A DNA stretch of 64,000 nt from UBA2334 sp964396895 (GCA_964396895.1 CAYNGJ010000021.1:11428-75427), one strand, 5' to 3'; positions 1-8,902 are shown, counted from the first letter of the stretch. Translations and numbers: made by a program. The notes: generated by a model from the letters alone, not told the origin.

Positions 1-954
1 CTCGGGGTCGGTCAGCAGTTGGTCCAGCGCGTGGGCCAGGGCGGCGGCGTCGCCGGTGGGCACCAGGAGCCCTTCCTGTCCGGGGGTGATCAATTCTTCA
101 AACGCCCCAGTGCGGGAGCACACCAGGGCACAGCCGGTGGCGGCGGCTTCGAACGGCGTCAGCCCAAAAGGTTCGTAACGGGGGCAGGCCACACAAACCA
201 GGCAGCGCTGGTACCAGCGGTGCACCTCACCCGCCGCCACCTCGCCCAAAAACACCAGCCGCTCGCTCAACCCAGCGGCGGCTATGCGCTCTTTCAGGTC
301 GGTTTCAAAAGCGCGGTGCTGCGGCTGCGCCAACCCGGCAATGACGGCGGTGACCTCGGGGTAACGGGGCAACACGGCCAGCAGGGCATCGACAAACACG
401 TCGGTGCCTTTGTCGGGCCGCACGCGGCCAAACACGCCCACGCCCAGCTGGCCTGGCAGTCCGCTGTCGGCCCAGGCCAGGGTTTTGTCCACGGGGGAAA
501 AACGGGCCAAGTCGATGCCATGGTGCACCACGGCGGTGGTGTTGGGCACACAGTCGGCCGCTTTCTGGGTGGTGGCGATGACCGCATCCATGCGCGAAAT
601 CAACCAACGCGGAAACGCGCCATGCACATGCTGCGCGGCCGACGTGAACACGAGGCGCACGGGCAGGCGCAGCACGTCGCGCGCCCACAACCCAGCCAAC
701 ATCTCGTGGTCGCGGCGCACATGCCAGATGCGAAATGGCCGTCCCGGCGGCGGTCGACGCGACACCCGAATGGCGTCGCCCAAACGCATGCCCACCACCC
801 CATTGGACTGGGTGGTGCCACAGTAGCCCAGCGCCCACTGCGTCATCTGCAACGGCACCAGCGCGTTCACGGTGGCCGAGACGCCGGTGTAGCGTTTCTT
901 CAGGTTGAACACGATGACTTCGGGGTCAGCGCTGAGTCCGGGGTGCAGGGGCAT
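1..954 (-). CDS. Glycosyltransferase family 4, LPS-core type (3' end outside window)
   Basis: The frame is open from an ATG at 954 to the window edge, giving 318 residues without a stop, so the C-terminus is missing. The N-terminal half has a GT4-like acceptor domain. A middle stretch resembles LpcC-type lipopolysaccharide-core mannosyltransferases (HVRRDHEMLAG, then ISRMDAVIATT, then VVHHGIDLARFSP). The C-terminal donor domain shows GVFGRVRPDKGTDVF and the conserved EPFGLTPFEAAATG loop with the E-x7-E pattern that contacts the nucleotide sugar. It should act in the cytoplasm at the inner membrane, transferring a sugar onto lipid A-core or a related glycan. The phosphomannomutase gene just upstream fits supply of an activated mannose or glucose donor. 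Acceptor and sugar cannot be read from the sequence. Confidence 0.85.
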   Translation of the reverse strand, partial: MPLHPGLSADPEVIVFNLKKRYTGVSATVNALVPLQMTQWALGYCGTTQSNGVVGMRLGDAIRVSRRPPPGRPFRIWHVRRDHEMLAGLWARDVLRLPVRLVFTSAAQHVHGAFPRWLISRMDAVIATTQKAADCVPNTTAVVHHGIDLARFSPVDKTLAWADSGLPGQLGVGVFGRVRPDKGTDVFVDALLAVLPRYPEVTAVIAGLAQPQHRAFETDLKERIAAAGLSERLVFLGEVAAGEVHRWYQRCLVCVACPRYEPFGLTPFEAAATGCALVCSRTGAFEELITPGQEGLLVPTGDAAALAHALDQLLTDPE

Positions 955-986
955 GGAGGGGGGCCATCGGGGGTTGGGGGAATGGG

Positions 987-2366
987 TCAGTGGGCGGCGC
1001 TGCCCACCACGGCATCGGGTTTGACGCTGCGCAGCAGGGCCAGCATCTCGGCCTCGATGCGGTGCAGTGCCTCGGGGGTGTGGCCCTCGAAGCGCAGCAC
1101 CAGCACCGGCGTGGTGTTGGACGCGCGGATCAGGCCGAAGCCGTCCGGCCAGTCCACCCGCAGGCCGTCAATGGTGCTGACCCGGGCGGGCGCCGCAAAG
1201 TGGGCTTGCTGCAAACGCATCACCACGGCGTGGGGTTCGCCCTCGGCACAGGCCACATTGAGCTCGGGCGTGCTGTGGCTGGTGGGCAGGGCCTCCAGCA
1301 CGGCACTGGGGTCGTCGTGGCGGCTGAGGATTTCCAGCATGCGGGCACCGGCGTAGGTGCCGTCGTCAAACCCGTACCAACGCTCCTTGAAGAAGATGTG
1401 GCCGCTCATCTCGCCGCCCAGCGGGGAATCCACCTCTTTCATGCGCGCTTTGATGAGCGAATGGCCGGTTTTGAATATTTCGGCCACACCGCCCGCCGCT
1501 TCGATGGCGGGTGCCAGGCGTTGCGTGCACTTCACGTCGAACAAAATGGTGCCACCGGGCACGCGCGACAGCACGTCCTGGGCAAACAGCATCATCTGGC
1601 GGTCGGGGTAGATGTTGTTGCCGTGGCGGGTGATCAAGCCCAAGCGGTCACCGTCACCGTCAAAGGCCAGGCCCAGGTCGGCACCGGTGCTGGCCAATGC
1701 GGCCATCAGGTCGCGCAGGTTCTCGGGCTTGCTGGGGTCGGGGTGGTGGTTGGGAAAATGGCCGTCCACCTCGCTGAACAACTCAATCACCTCGCAGCCC
1801 AAAGCCCTGAAAATGCCGGGCGCCGAGGCACCGGCCACGCCGTTGCCACTGTCCACCACAATTTTCAGTGGCCGTGCCAGGTGCACGTCGCCCACGATGC
1901 GTTGGGCATAGTCCTCGTCCACACGGACCTGGCGCACACCGCCACCCGCTTTCAGCACCCAGCTGTCGGTCTCCATGGTGCGGCGAAGTTGCTGAATCTC
2001 TTCACCGTAGATGGCCCGCCCGGCCAACACCATCTTGAAGCCGTTGTGGTCTTTGGGGTTGTGGCTGCCCGTGACCTGAATGCCGCTGCGGCACAGCGTG
2101 CTGGCCGCAAAGTACAGCATGGGGGTGGTGACCATGCCCACGTCCAGCACCTGCACACCGGCGGCCACCAGGCCGCGCATCAGGGCCTGGCTCATGGCCG
2201 GCCCGGTGAGTCGGCCATCCCGCCCCACCGCCACCGTGGTCTCGCCGGCGGCGAGCGCGGCCGTGCCAAAGGCCTTGCCCAGGGCTTCGGCCACGTCCTC
2301 ATTCAGGGCGGTGGGCACCACACCCCGGATGTCGTAGGCTTTGAAAACGGAAGTGACGAGCTGCAT
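987..2366 (-). CDS. algC: Phosphomannomutase/phosphoglucomutase (AlgC/ManB type)
   Basis: 459 residues, the usual length of the bifunctional PMM/PGM. It interconverts hexose 6-phosphate and 1-phosphate, feeding GDP-mannose and UDP-glucose for surface polysaccharides. Visible signatures are the phosphoserine loop TGSHNP, the Mg-binding DGDGDR, the sugar-recognition GEMSGH and the C-terminal phosphate-binding RASNTTP. The start is placed at the ATG for MQLVTSVFKAYDIRG, which is the typical N-terminus; the frame runs 80 codons further upstream but that part overlaps the divergent promoter region and looks non-coding. It lies 32 bases upstream of the glycosyltransferase and probably shares its transcript. 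The algC name rests on family resemblance; manB would be equally defensible. Confidence 0.93.
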   Translation of the reverse strand: MQLVTSVFKAYDIRGVVPTALNEDVAEALGKAFGTAALAAGETTVAVGRDGRLTGPAMSQALMRGLVAAGVQVLDVGMVTTPMLYFAASTLCRSGIQVTGSHNPKDHNGFKMVLAGRAIYGEEIQQLRRTMETDSWVLKAGGGVRQVRVDEDYAQRIVGDVHLARPLKIVVDSGNGVAGASAPGIFRALGCEVIELFSEVDGHFPNHHPDPSKPENLRDLMAALASTGADLGLAFDGDGDRLGLITRHGNNIYPDRQMMLFAQDVLSRVPGGTILFDVKCTQRLAPAIEAAGGVAEIFKTGHSLIKARMKEVDSPLGGEMSGHIFFKERWYGFDDGTYAGARMLEILSRHDDPSAVLEALPTSHSTPELNVACAEGEPHAVVMRLQQAHFAAPARVSTIDGLRVDWPDGFGLIRASNTTPVLVLRFEGHTPEALHRIEAEMLALLRSVKPDAVVGSAAH

Positions 2367-2503
2367 GACGAAAACCCCTGTGTGTTGTGAATGACCACAC
2401 GCTGGCGCGTGACAGCGTGCGCGCGAATTGTAGGCGGCCACCGGGCGGAGCCACAGGTCCGAAAATGACCAATCCGCATGGCTGCCCTCTGTACCATGGC
2501 CCC

Positions 2504-4147
2504 ATGCACCGCGCCCGCACCCCAACCACACGCTCGCCTGCCGCCCCGCACACGGCGCAGGTCGTGCAGTGCGGCGCAGCGGGCGATTCGGTGGCACCGC
2601 CACCACTGGATGACCAAGCCTGCTACCTGGCCCTCGCCGCGCGTGACGCGCGGTTTGACGGGCGTTTTTTCACCGGTGTCACGTCCACGGGCATCTACTG
2701 TCGGCCCATTTGCCGGGTGCGCACGCCCCAGGCAGCCAACTGCGTGTTCTTCAACCTGGCGGCGCAGGCAGAGCAAGCGGGTTTTCGCCCCTGCCTGCGC
2801 TGCCGCCCGGAACTGGCCCCGCAGACGCGGCACTGGTCTGCCCAGGACGCCACCCAATTGCTGCTGCAACAGGCGTGCCAGTGGCTGGCGCACGCCGCGT
2901 CGGCCAGCCACCTGAACGACGGCGCCCCCCTGCCCCGGCTGGCCCAGCGCCTGGGCGTGTCTGAACGGCATGTGCGCCGCATCTTCCAGACCCACCTCGG
3001 CGTGTCGCCGCTGCAGTACCTGCAAACCCAGCGCCTGCTCTCCGCCAAACAACTGCTCACCGACACCCAGCTGCCCATGTCTGAAGTGGCCTGGCTCAGC
3101 GGATTTGCCAGTGTGCGCCGGTTCAACGCCAGCCTGCAGACCCACTACGCGCTCACCCCCAGCGCCATGCGAAAACACATTGGCCACCCCCAAGCCAGCT
3201 CTGCGGCGGTGCAGGGGGCGGGCACCCGGGTCAGGCTGGCCTACCGCCCGCCCGTGGCCATTGCTGAACTGCTCCGGTTTCTGGCCCTGCGGGCCATCAA
3301 AGGGGTGGAGTGTGTGGACTTGGCCGCGCGCCGCATCACCCGAACCCTGGCGGTGCGGCACCCGCTCCCAGCCACCGCCAGCGCTGCGGCGCCGACCACC
3401 CCCGCCTGGCTCACTGGCTGGATACAAGTGACCTGGCCCAACGACACTCCCTGCGCGGAACTCACCGTGAGCGACGACTTGTGCCACGCCTTGCCCGCGG
3501 TCATCAGCCGGGTGCGCGACTGGCTGGACCTGGATGCCGACCCGGCCGCCGTGGCCCACACCCTGGCGGCGGATTTCCCCTTGGCCAACGGGTTGCGGGT
3601 GCCCGGCACGGTCGACAGCTTCGAGCTGGCCGTGCGCGCCGTGCTGGGTCAAATGGTCACGGTGCAAGCGGCCACCACGGTGTGCCAGCGCGTGGCACAC
3701 ACATGGGGCAGCCCCGTGGACAGTCCCTGGCCTGGACTGACGCACCTGTTTCCCACGCCCGAGCAATGGCTGGCCGCACCGGCTGAAGCGCTGGGGGCAC
3801 TGGGCATCACCCGGCAAAAACAGCTGGCCATCGGCGCACTGGCCCAGCACCTGCAAGCCGACCCCGACTGGCTGAGTCCGGGGGCAGACCCACACGCCAC
3901 CCACGCCCATTTGCTCACCTTGCCCGGGGTGGGGCCTTGGACAGCCAGCTACATTGTCATGCGTTCCCTGCACTGGCCCGACGCCTTTCCGGCAGGCGAT
4001 GTGGCCTTGCAAACCGCCCTGCGCACCCGCCAACTACCCCATCCCCAGCAAGCCACCACCCAGCGGGCCAGCGTCTGGCAGCCCTGGCGCAGCTATGCGG
4101 CCATGGCCTTGTGGCAGGGAATGGGAGCGCACGATACAACAATTTAA
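2504..4147 (+). CDS. alkA: Ada (methyl-phosphotriester/AraC regulator) fused to AlkA 3-methyladenine DNA glycosylase
   Basis: 547 residues from the ATG at 2504; an alternative ATG lies at 2465. Domain order: Ada zinc/methyl-acceptor domain (residues about 30-95; cysteines in YCRPIC and CLRC are the four metal ligands, the first being the methyl acceptor), AraC-type HTH (about 100-200; RLGVSERHVRRIF), AlkA N-terminal domain (about 245-360), then the HhH-GPD glycosylase with LPGVGPWTASYIVMR and the catalytic Asp in PAGDVAL. The protein should sense phosphotriester methylation, activate its own operon and excise alkylated bases. The O6-methylguanine transferase domain of classical Ada is absent and is supplied by ogt 47 bases downstream, so this is an AdaA-AlkA fusion plus a separate AdaB-like enzyme. 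Confidence 0.93.
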   Translation: MHRARTPTTRSPAAPHTAQVVQCGAAGDSVAPPPLDDQACYLALAARDARFDGRFFTGVTSTGIYCRPICRVRTPQAANCVFFNLAAQAEQAGFRPCLRCRPELAPQTRHWSAQDATQLLLQQACQWLAHAASASHLNDGAPLPRLAQRLGVSERHVRRIFQTHLGVSPLQYLQTQRLLSAKQLLTDTQLPMSEVAWLSGFASVRRFNASLQTHYALTPSAMRKHIGHPQASSAAVQGAGTRVRLAYRPPVAIAELLRFLALRAIKGVECVDLAARRITRTLAVRHPLPATASAAAPTTPAWLTGWIQVTWPNDTPCAELTVSDDLCHALPAVISRVRDWLDLDADPAAVAHTLAADFPLANGLRVPGTVDSFELAVRAVLGQMVTVQAATTVCQRVAHTWGSPVDSPWPGLTHLFPTPEQWLAAPAEALGALGITRQKQLAIGALAQHLQADPDWLSPGADPHATHAHLLTLPGVGPWTASYIVMRSLHWPDAFPAGDVALQTALRTRQLPHPQQATTQRASVWQPWRSYAAMALWQGMGAHDTTI

Positions 4148-4194
4148 GCATAGCAAACTATTCATACAAATAAAGCTCTGGAGGCATTTTTGAC

Positions 4195-4698
4195 ATGAAA
4201 TTCATTCCACCACCACTGTGCAGCACGGTCACCACCCCGCTGGGTGCCATGGTGTTGGCCGCGTCGGACACTGGCCTGGTCGGTGCCTGGTTTGTCGGGC
4301 AACGCCACGCACCAGACTTTTCTGCCTGGCCCAGCACCCCCTCCCCCGCCGACCACCCCACCTTGGCCACCGCCGCACAACAGCTGCAGGAGTACTTTCG
4401 CCGCCAACGACTGGCGTTTGACCTGCCGCTGGACCTGGGGCGCGGCACGGTGTTCCAGCAGCAGGTGTGGCACGCGCTGCTGGACCTACCGGCAGGCCAC
4501 ACCACCACTTATGGCCAACTGGCGGCGCGGCTGCACCGCCCCCTGGCCAGCCGGGCCATCGGTGCGGCGGTGGGCCGCAACCCCATCAGCATCGTGGTGC
4601 CTTGCCACCGGGTGGTGGGCGCGCAGGGCCGATTGACCGGCTACGCCGGTGGCCTGGACAAAAAAGTGGCCCTCCTCCAACTCGAAAGACCCCTTTGA
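4195..4698 (+). CDS. ogt: Methylated-DNA--protein-cysteine S-methyltransferase (O6-alkylguanine suicide enzyme)
   Basis: 167 residues, normal for Ogt/AdaB. The active site IVVPCHRVVG carries the acceptor cysteine, and the helix-turn-helix with RAIGAAVGRNP sits directly before it, as in the family. It transfers alkyl groups from O6-alkylguanine and O4-alkylthymine in DNA to itself irreversibly. It follows the Ada-AlkA gene at 47 bases and is almost certainly in its operon; the intervening stretch is AT-rich and carries a GGAG about 12 bases before the ATG. The stop TGA overlaps the TTG start of the next gene, suggesting translational coupling with a permease of no obvious DNA-repair role. Confidence 0.95.
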   Translation: MKFIPPPLCSTVTTPLGAMVLAASDTGLVGAWFVGQRHAPDFSAWPSTPSPADHPTLATAAQQLQEYFRRQRLAFDLPLDLGRGTVFQQQVWHALLDLPAGHTTTYGQLAARLHRPLASRAIGAAVGRNPISIVVPCHRVVGAQGRLTGYAGGLDKKVALLQLERPL

Positions 4699-5600
4699 AC
4701 GACACACCCACCCCCCAGCCCTGGCTGAAAGATTTTGTCTGGCTGGCTGCCATCTGGGGTGCCTCATTCATGTTCATGCGCGTGGCAGCGCTGGAGTTTG
4801 GGGCCGTGGCGACGGCGGCGGTTCGGGTCAGCGTGGCCTCGCTGTTCCTGTTTCCCCTGCTTTGGCACCGTGGACAGGTGTCAGTGCTGCAACGGCACTG
4901 GCGGCGTGTGTTTGGCGTGGGGCTGCTGAACTCGGGCATTCCGTTTGCGTGCTACTCGTATGCGCTGCTCTACATCACCACCAGCCTGTCGTCCATCCTG
5001 AACGCCACCGTGCCGCTGTTTGGCGCCTTGGTGGCCTGGGTGTGGCTGAAAGACCGCCCCACCCCCCTGCGCATGGTCGGCCTGGCCATCGGCTTTGCCG
5101 GGGTGGCCATGCTGGCCTGGGGCAAAGCCAGCTTCAAGCCCGATGCGTCTGGCCTGTCGTCGGGCTGGGCCATCGTGGCCTGCCTGACCGCCACGCTGTG
5201 TTACGGCCTGGCCGCCAGTGCCACCAAAAAATACCTGGGTGGTTTGCCGCCACTGGTCACGGCCACCGGCAGCCAGATGGGTGCGGCCCTGGGGCTGGCT
5301 GTGCCGGCGGCGTGGTTCTGGCCCAGTGCCGTGCCAGGTTGGCACGCCTGGGGGGCCGCGGTGGTGCTGGGGGTGTTGTGCACGGGGCTGGCCTACATCC
5401 TGTACTTCAGGCTCATCGAACAAGCCGGGCCCGCCAAGGCCCTGGCGGTGACATTTTTGGTGCCGGTGTTTGCCGTGGGTTACGGCGCCATGCTGCTGGA
5501 CGAAACCGTGACCAGCTGGACCTGGGTGTGCGGGGCCGTCATTTTTGCGGGCACTGCCTTGTCCACCGGACTGGTGGGGCGAAAACCAACGCCTGCGTGA
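4695..5600 (+). CDS. EamA/DMT-family inner-membrane permease
   Basis: 301 residues from a TTG at 4695 that overlaps the ogt stop codon. No ATG is available near the N-terminus, and WLKDFVWLAAIWGASFMFMR is the usual first segment of this family, so the TTG start is preferred. Ten hydrophobic segments in two five-helix EamA repeats can be followed. Drug/metabolite transporters of this type export small metabolites or amino acids; the substrate here is unknown. Its place behind ada-alkA and ogt could mean co-induction by alkylation stress, but the coupling may equally be incidental. Confidence 0.88.
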   Translation: MNDTPTPQPWLKDFVWLAAIWGASFMFMRVAALEFGAVATAAVRVSVASLFLFPLLWHRGQVSVLQRHWRRVFGVGLLNSGIPFACYSYALLYITTSLSSILNATVPLFGALVAWVWLKDRPTPLRMVGLAIGFAGVAMLAWGKASFKPDASGLSSGWAIVACLTATLCYGLAASATKKYLGGLPPLVTATGSQMGAALGLAVPAAWFWPSAVPGWHAWGAAVVLGVLCTGLAYILYFRLIEQAGPAKALAVTFLVPVFAVGYGAMLLDETVTSWTWVCGAVIFAGTALSTGLVGRKPTPA

Positions 5601-5671
5601 GCGCCCCACACCGACACGCTGTGGGAGAGCTGCGGTGGCTGGAAGGCGTGGTGTGAATGGTCCCTGTGGCG

Positions 5672-5748
5672 TGGCCAGCCCGACTGGACTCGAACCAGTT
5701 ACCCCAAACTTAGAAGGTTTGTGCTCTATCCAGATGAGCTACGGGCTG
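5672..5748 (-). tRNA. tRNA-Arg (anticodon UCU)
   Basis: A 77-base cloverleaf on the minus strand with encoded CCA. The acceptor stem CAGCCCG pairs perfectly with CGGGCTG, the D-stem is GCTC/GAGC, and the anticodon stem CAAAC/GTTTG encloses loop CTTCTAA, giving UCU. The T-arm is ACTGG-TTCGAGT-CCAGT. It reads AGA codons, which are rare in this GC-rich genome. It is separated from tRNA-Pro by a terminator hairpin, so it needs its own promoter, for which no strong candidate is visible. Confidence 0.95.
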
Positions 5749-5825
5749 CCGTGAAACGGTGCGACGGATCAATTTTAGACCCCACCACCGCGGCGAACGT
5801 GCCGTTGGACCTCGGTGCAGGGGCG

Positions 5826-5863
5826 AAAAAAAAGGCCACACACGGGGTGTGAGGCCTTTTTTT
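5826..5863 (-). terminator. Intrinsic terminator behind tRNA-Pro (symmetric)
   Basis: A run of eight A, the stem AAGGCC/GGCCTT extended by CACA/TGTG with one A-A mismatch, a GGGG loop, and a run of seven T. It is A- and T-flanked and so could act in both directions. It lies 8 bases past the tRNA-Pro 3' end and would stop that leftward transcript before tRNA-Arg. Confidence 0.85.
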
Positions 5864-5871
5864 GTTGTGAA

Positions 5872-5948
5872 TGGTCGGGGCGGCGGGATTCGAACTCGCG
5901 ACCCTCTGCTCCCAAAGCAGATGCGCTACCAGGCTGCGCTACGCCCCG
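5872..5948 (-). tRNA. tRNA-Pro (anticodon UGG)
   Basis: A 77-base cloverleaf on the minus strand with encoded CCA. The acceptor stem CGGGGCG pairs with CGCCCCG, the D-stem starts GCGC as in other tRNA-Pro, and the anticodon stem TCTGC/GCAGA encloses TTTGGGA, giving UGG. It reads CCA/CCG-type proline codons. A TATAAT lies just upstream. Confidence 0.96.
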
Positions 5949-5960
5949 ACTAAGCCTTGC

Positions 5961-5988
5961 ATTATAGCGCCAAGAATCAGGGTTTCAG
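5961..5988 (-). promoter_or_regulatory. Sigma-70 promoter of tRNA-Pro
   Basis: On the minus strand a perfect TATAAT (5966-5961) lies 12 bases before the mature tRNA 5' end, with CTGAAA as the -35 element 16 bases upstream. The -35 lies at the very end of the acetyltransferase coding region. The same CTGAAA-N16-TATAAT arrangement precedes tRNA-Val at 26683-26710. Confidence 0.6.
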
Positions 5989-6501
5989 CCACTTCTGCAT
6001 GAAACATGCGCTGCCCATTTCTGGGGCCAGCTGGTAATCGGCAAAACCTTCGGCCTCGTACAGCCGACGGGCGGGCGCGTTCCCCGACAGCACTTCCAAT
6101 GTGAGCTTGCAGGCGCCCCGGCGGCGGGCCTCGGCTTCGGCACACATCAGCATGAGACGCCCCACCCCACGCCCGCGCTGCCCAGGCAGCACGGCAACGT
6201 CGTGCACGTTGACCAGGGTGCGGCAGGCAAAGGTGGAAAAACCTTCCACACAATTGACCAGGCCAACGGGCTGTTCCCCGACCCAGGCCAGCACACTGTA
6301 GGCCTGCGGGCGGCGGGCCAGCTCGGCCACCACGTTCTGGCGGGAAAAATCGCTCAGCGGCTCGGCCCCGCCTGCGGGGTCGCGGGCGTAGGCATCCAAC
6401 AACATGACCAGGGCCTGGGCATCGTCGGCGTTGGCGTAGTCCGCGAGGCGGACCACCACATCGGCAGCAGCGGCCAGCTGGACCGAGGCCGGGGTGTTCA
6501 T
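5977..6501 (-). CDS. GNAT-family N-acetyltransferase
   Basis: 174 residues covering one GNAT fold. The acetyl-CoA pyrophosphate loop is visible as PGQRGRGVGRLML (residues about 107-119), preceded by the beta-strand VNVHDVAV and followed by LYEAEGF near the C-terminus. The family transfers acetyl groups to amines of small molecules or proteins; the substrate cannot be read here. The ATG overlaps the glmM stop (ATGA), so the gene is translationally coupled to glmM, but a role in cell-wall sugar metabolism is only a guess. Confidence 0.88.
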   Translation of the reverse strand: MNTPASVQLAAAADVVVRLADYANADDAQALVMLLDAYARDPAGGAEPLSDFSRQNVVAELARRPQAYSVLAWVGEQPVGLVNCVEGFSTFACRTLVNVHDVAVLPGQRGRGVGRLMLMCAEAEARRRGACKLTLEVLSGNAPARRLYEAEGFADYQLAPEMGSACFMQKWLKP

Positions 6502-7856
6502 GCCTGCTCCAGCGTTCGCGCCAGGCGCTCGGCCATGGCCTGCGCCACGGTGGCATCCCTGGCCTCCACCATCAGCCGCAGCAAAGGCTCGGTGCCGCTG
6601 GGCCGCACCAGCACGCGGCCGTTGTCGCCCAGCTCACGCTCCACGGCCTGCATTTCACTGGCCAGCGCAGTGTTGCCCCGCCAGTCTTGCCCGGGCCGCA
6701 GCCGAACGTTCAGCAGCGTTTGGGGAAAAAGCTCGACCCCTTGCAGCAAATCGGCCAGCTCGCACCCCTGGCGCACACTGGCCAGCAACACCTGCAGGGC
6801 TGACACCAAGCCGTCGCCGGTGGTGTGTCTGTCCAGCGTGAGCAGGTGGCCCGACCCTTCCCCCCCCAGCAACCAACCCCTGGCCTCCAGCTCTTCCAGC
6901 ACGTAGCGGTCACCCACCTTGGCGCGCACAAACGCCAGGCCCTGTGCCTTCAAGGCCAGTTCAACAGCCATGTTGGTCATGAGCGTTCCCACCACGCCGG
7001 CCAACTCCGGGCCAGGCGCCAAGCCGCGCGAGCGCATGCGGTGCAAGCGCTCGTTGGCGATGATGTAGAGCAGTTCATCGCCGTTGAACAGGCGGCCATG
7101 GCGGTCCACCAGCTGAAGGCGGTCTGCATCGCCATCCAGCGCCACACCCAGGTCAGCACCGTGCGCCTTGACCGCTTCGATCAGGGCCTGTGGGTGGGTG
7201 GCACCCACGCCCCGGTTGATGTTGAGCCCATCCGGCGAACAGCCGATGGCCACCACCTCTGCGCCCAGCTCGTGGAACACCATGGGGGCAATCTGGTAGG
7301 CCGCGCCATGGGCGGCATCCACCACGATCTTCATGCCCTTGAGCGTGAGGTCGTTGGGGAAGGTGCTTTTGCAGAACTCGATGTAGCGGCCTGCCGCATC
7401 GTCCAGGCGGCGGGCCTTGCCCAAGCCCGCCGAGTCCACCCACACGGGCGGCTCGGTCAACACCTGCTCCACCGCCGCCTCCCACGCATCGGTCAGCTTG
7501 GTGCCCTGGGCGCTGAAAAACTTGATGCCGTTGTCGGGAAACGGGTTGTGGCTGGCACTGATGACCACCCCCAGGCTGGCGCGCTGGGCGCGCGTGAGGT
7601 ACGCCACGGCGGGCGTGGGCACAGGACCCAGCAGGACCACGTCCACACCTGCGGAATTGAAACCTGACTCAAGGGCACTCTCCAGCATGTAACCCGATAT
7701 GCGGGTGTCTTTGCCAATCAACACCGTGGGGTGGGCCTCGGTGCGCTTGAGCACCCGACCCACCGCGTGGGCCAGTTTCATCACAAAGTCGGGAGTGATG
7801 GGGGCCTGGCCAACCGTGCCACGGATGCCGTCGGTGCCAAAGTAGGTTCTGCTCAT
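6498..7856 (-). CDS. glmM: Phosphoglucosamine mutase
   Basis: 452 residues. GlmM converts glucosamine-6-phosphate to glucosamine-1-phosphate for UDP-GlcNAc, hence peptidoglycan and LPS. The start is set at MSRTYFGTDGIRG, the family N-terminus; seven codons upstream in frame are not conserved. The active-site phosphoserine loop is SASHNPFPDNGIKFF, the metal-binding loop is DGDADR and the C-terminal phosphate-binding loop is RPSGTEPLLR. It lies 42 bases downstream of folP, the folP-glmM pairing common in proteobacteria, and ends overlapping the GNAT gene. Confidence 0.97.
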   Translation of the reverse strand: MSRTYFGTDGIRGTVGQAPITPDFVMKLAHAVGRVLKRTEAHPTVLIGKDTRISGYMLESALESGFNSAGVDVVLLGPVPTPAVAYLTRAQRASLGVVISASHNPFPDNGIKFFSAQGTKLTDAWEAAVEQVLTEPPVWVDSAGLGKARRLDDAAGRYIEFCKSTFPNDLTLKGMKIVVDAAHGAAYQIAPMVFHELGAEVVAIGCSPDGLNINRGVGATHPQALIEAVKAHGADLGVALDGDADRLQLVDRHGRLFNGDELLYIIANERLHRMRSRGLAPGPELAGVVGTLMTNMAVELALKAQGLAFVRAKVGDRYVLEELEARGWLLGGEGSGHLLTLDRHTTGDGLVSALQVLLASVRQGCELADLLQGVELFPQTLLNVRLRPGQDWRGNTALASEMQAVERELGDNGRVLVRPSGTEPLLRLMVEARDATVAQAMAERLARTLEQA

Positions 7857-7898
7857 GTTGGTATTCCCTTGTGTCAAGTGTTGTGTTGGAGTTGTCTT

Positions 7899-8780
7899 TT
7901 ACGGTGGCGATACTGCACCCACGGCCTGCCACAAGCGCAGCGCTTGGGCGGTTTCGCGCACGTCGTGCACGCGCACCACACTGGCGCCCCGCTGCACCGC
8001 CAACAGGGCGGCCACCACGCTGGGCACCAGTCGACTGTGCGCCACGGTGGACGGATCGGCCTGCGGCCCGCCGTCGCCCACCACCACACCCAATGTACTT
8101 TTGCGCGACCAGCCCACCAACAGGGGGTGGCCCAAGGCCAGCAGAGCCTCTTGGCCCGCCAGCAACTGGAGGTTCTGCGTCGGGGTTTTGCCAAAACCCA
8201 CACCCGGGTCCAGCAAAATTTGATTCTTTTCGACACCCATCGCTTGTATATATTCAATTCTTTGCTTCAAAAATTGAATCACTTCTGGCCAAACGTCTCC
8301 CGCCATGGGGGTGGCTTGCATGGTCACCGGGTCGCGGTGCATGTGCATCAGGCACACGCCACACCCCCGGTGCTGGGCCACCACCTCGGCAGCGGACGGG
8401 CAATCCGCTGTGGCGGGTTGGCGCAAGGCCCAAATGTCGTTGACGATGTCCGCCCCCATGTCCAGGGCGGCGCGCATGACGGCGGGCTTGTAGGTGTCCA
8501 CCGACACCGGCACACCGATGCCAAGGGCCAGCTTCAGCACGGGCAACAAACGCGCCAGCTCGGTCGCCAGGGGCACAGGCCGCGCACCGGGGCGGGTGGA
8601 CTCGGCCCCCAGGTCCAGCAGGTGGGCACCATCAGCCAGCAACTGTTCGGCATGCCGCATGGCCTGTGCTGTACCCGCGTGCTGCCCACCGTCCGAAAAC
8701 GAGTCGGGCGTGACATTGACGATGCCCATGATCTGGGGCGTGGTCAGGTCAATCGAAAAGCGGGTGGTTTGCCAATGCAT
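7899..8780 (-). CDS. folP: Dihydropteroate synthase
   Basis: 293 residues. It condenses 6-hydroxymethyl-7,8-dihydropterin pyrophosphate with p-aminobenzoate, and is the sulfonamide target. The N-terminal IMGIVNVTPDSFSDGG loop and GAESTRPGA are the two family signatures, followed by LLDPGVGFGKT and VGWSRKS near the C-terminus. Residues encoded around 8216-8290 use strikingly AT-rich codons compared with the rest of the gene although the protein aligns normally there. It lies upstream of glmM and is separated from ftsH by a clear terminator. Confidence 0.96.
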   Translation of the reverse strand: MHWQTTRFSIDLTTPQIMGIVNVTPDSFSDGGQHAGTAQAMRHAEQLLADGAHLLDLGAESTRPGARPVPLATELARLLPVLKLALGIGVPVSVDTYKPAVMRAALDMGADIVNDIWALRQPATADCPSAAEVVAQHRGCGVCLMHMHRDPVTMQATPMAGDVWPEVIQFLKQRIEYIQAMGVEKNQILLDPGVGFGKTPTQNLQLLAGQEALLALGHPLLVGWSRKSTLGVVVGDGGPQADPSTVAHSRLVPSVVAALLAVQRGASVVRVHDVRETAQALRLWQAVGAVSPP

Positions 8781-8820
8781 GTGTGGGGGAATTCGGGGCT
8801 GGGCATGCGCCGCTGGCGCA

Positions 8821-8848
8821 CAAAAGAAAGCCGGGGCACGCCCCGGCT
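8821..8848 (-). terminator. Intrinsic terminator downstream of ftsH
   Basis: On the minus strand a perfect 9-bp stem AGCCGGGGC/GCCCCGGCT with a two-base loop is followed by TTTCTTTTG. It sits 54 bases beyond the ftsH stop and would separate ftsH from folP. Confidence 0.85.
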
Positions 8849-8902
8849 GTGTCGTCCCTCAGTCCGGCACCGGCGTGAACCGGCTGCCGCCTGACCGCCG
8901 CC

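Noticed and set aside
2366..2606. 80-codon N-terminal extension of the phosphomannomutase
   Set aside because: It overlaps the divergent start region of the Ada-AlkA gene and is not of conserved type; the family N-terminus begins at 2366.
5672..5948. tRNA genes as integration site of the prophage
   Set aside because: Both are intact and 5.7 kb away from the phage ends, with no repeat shared with the phage.
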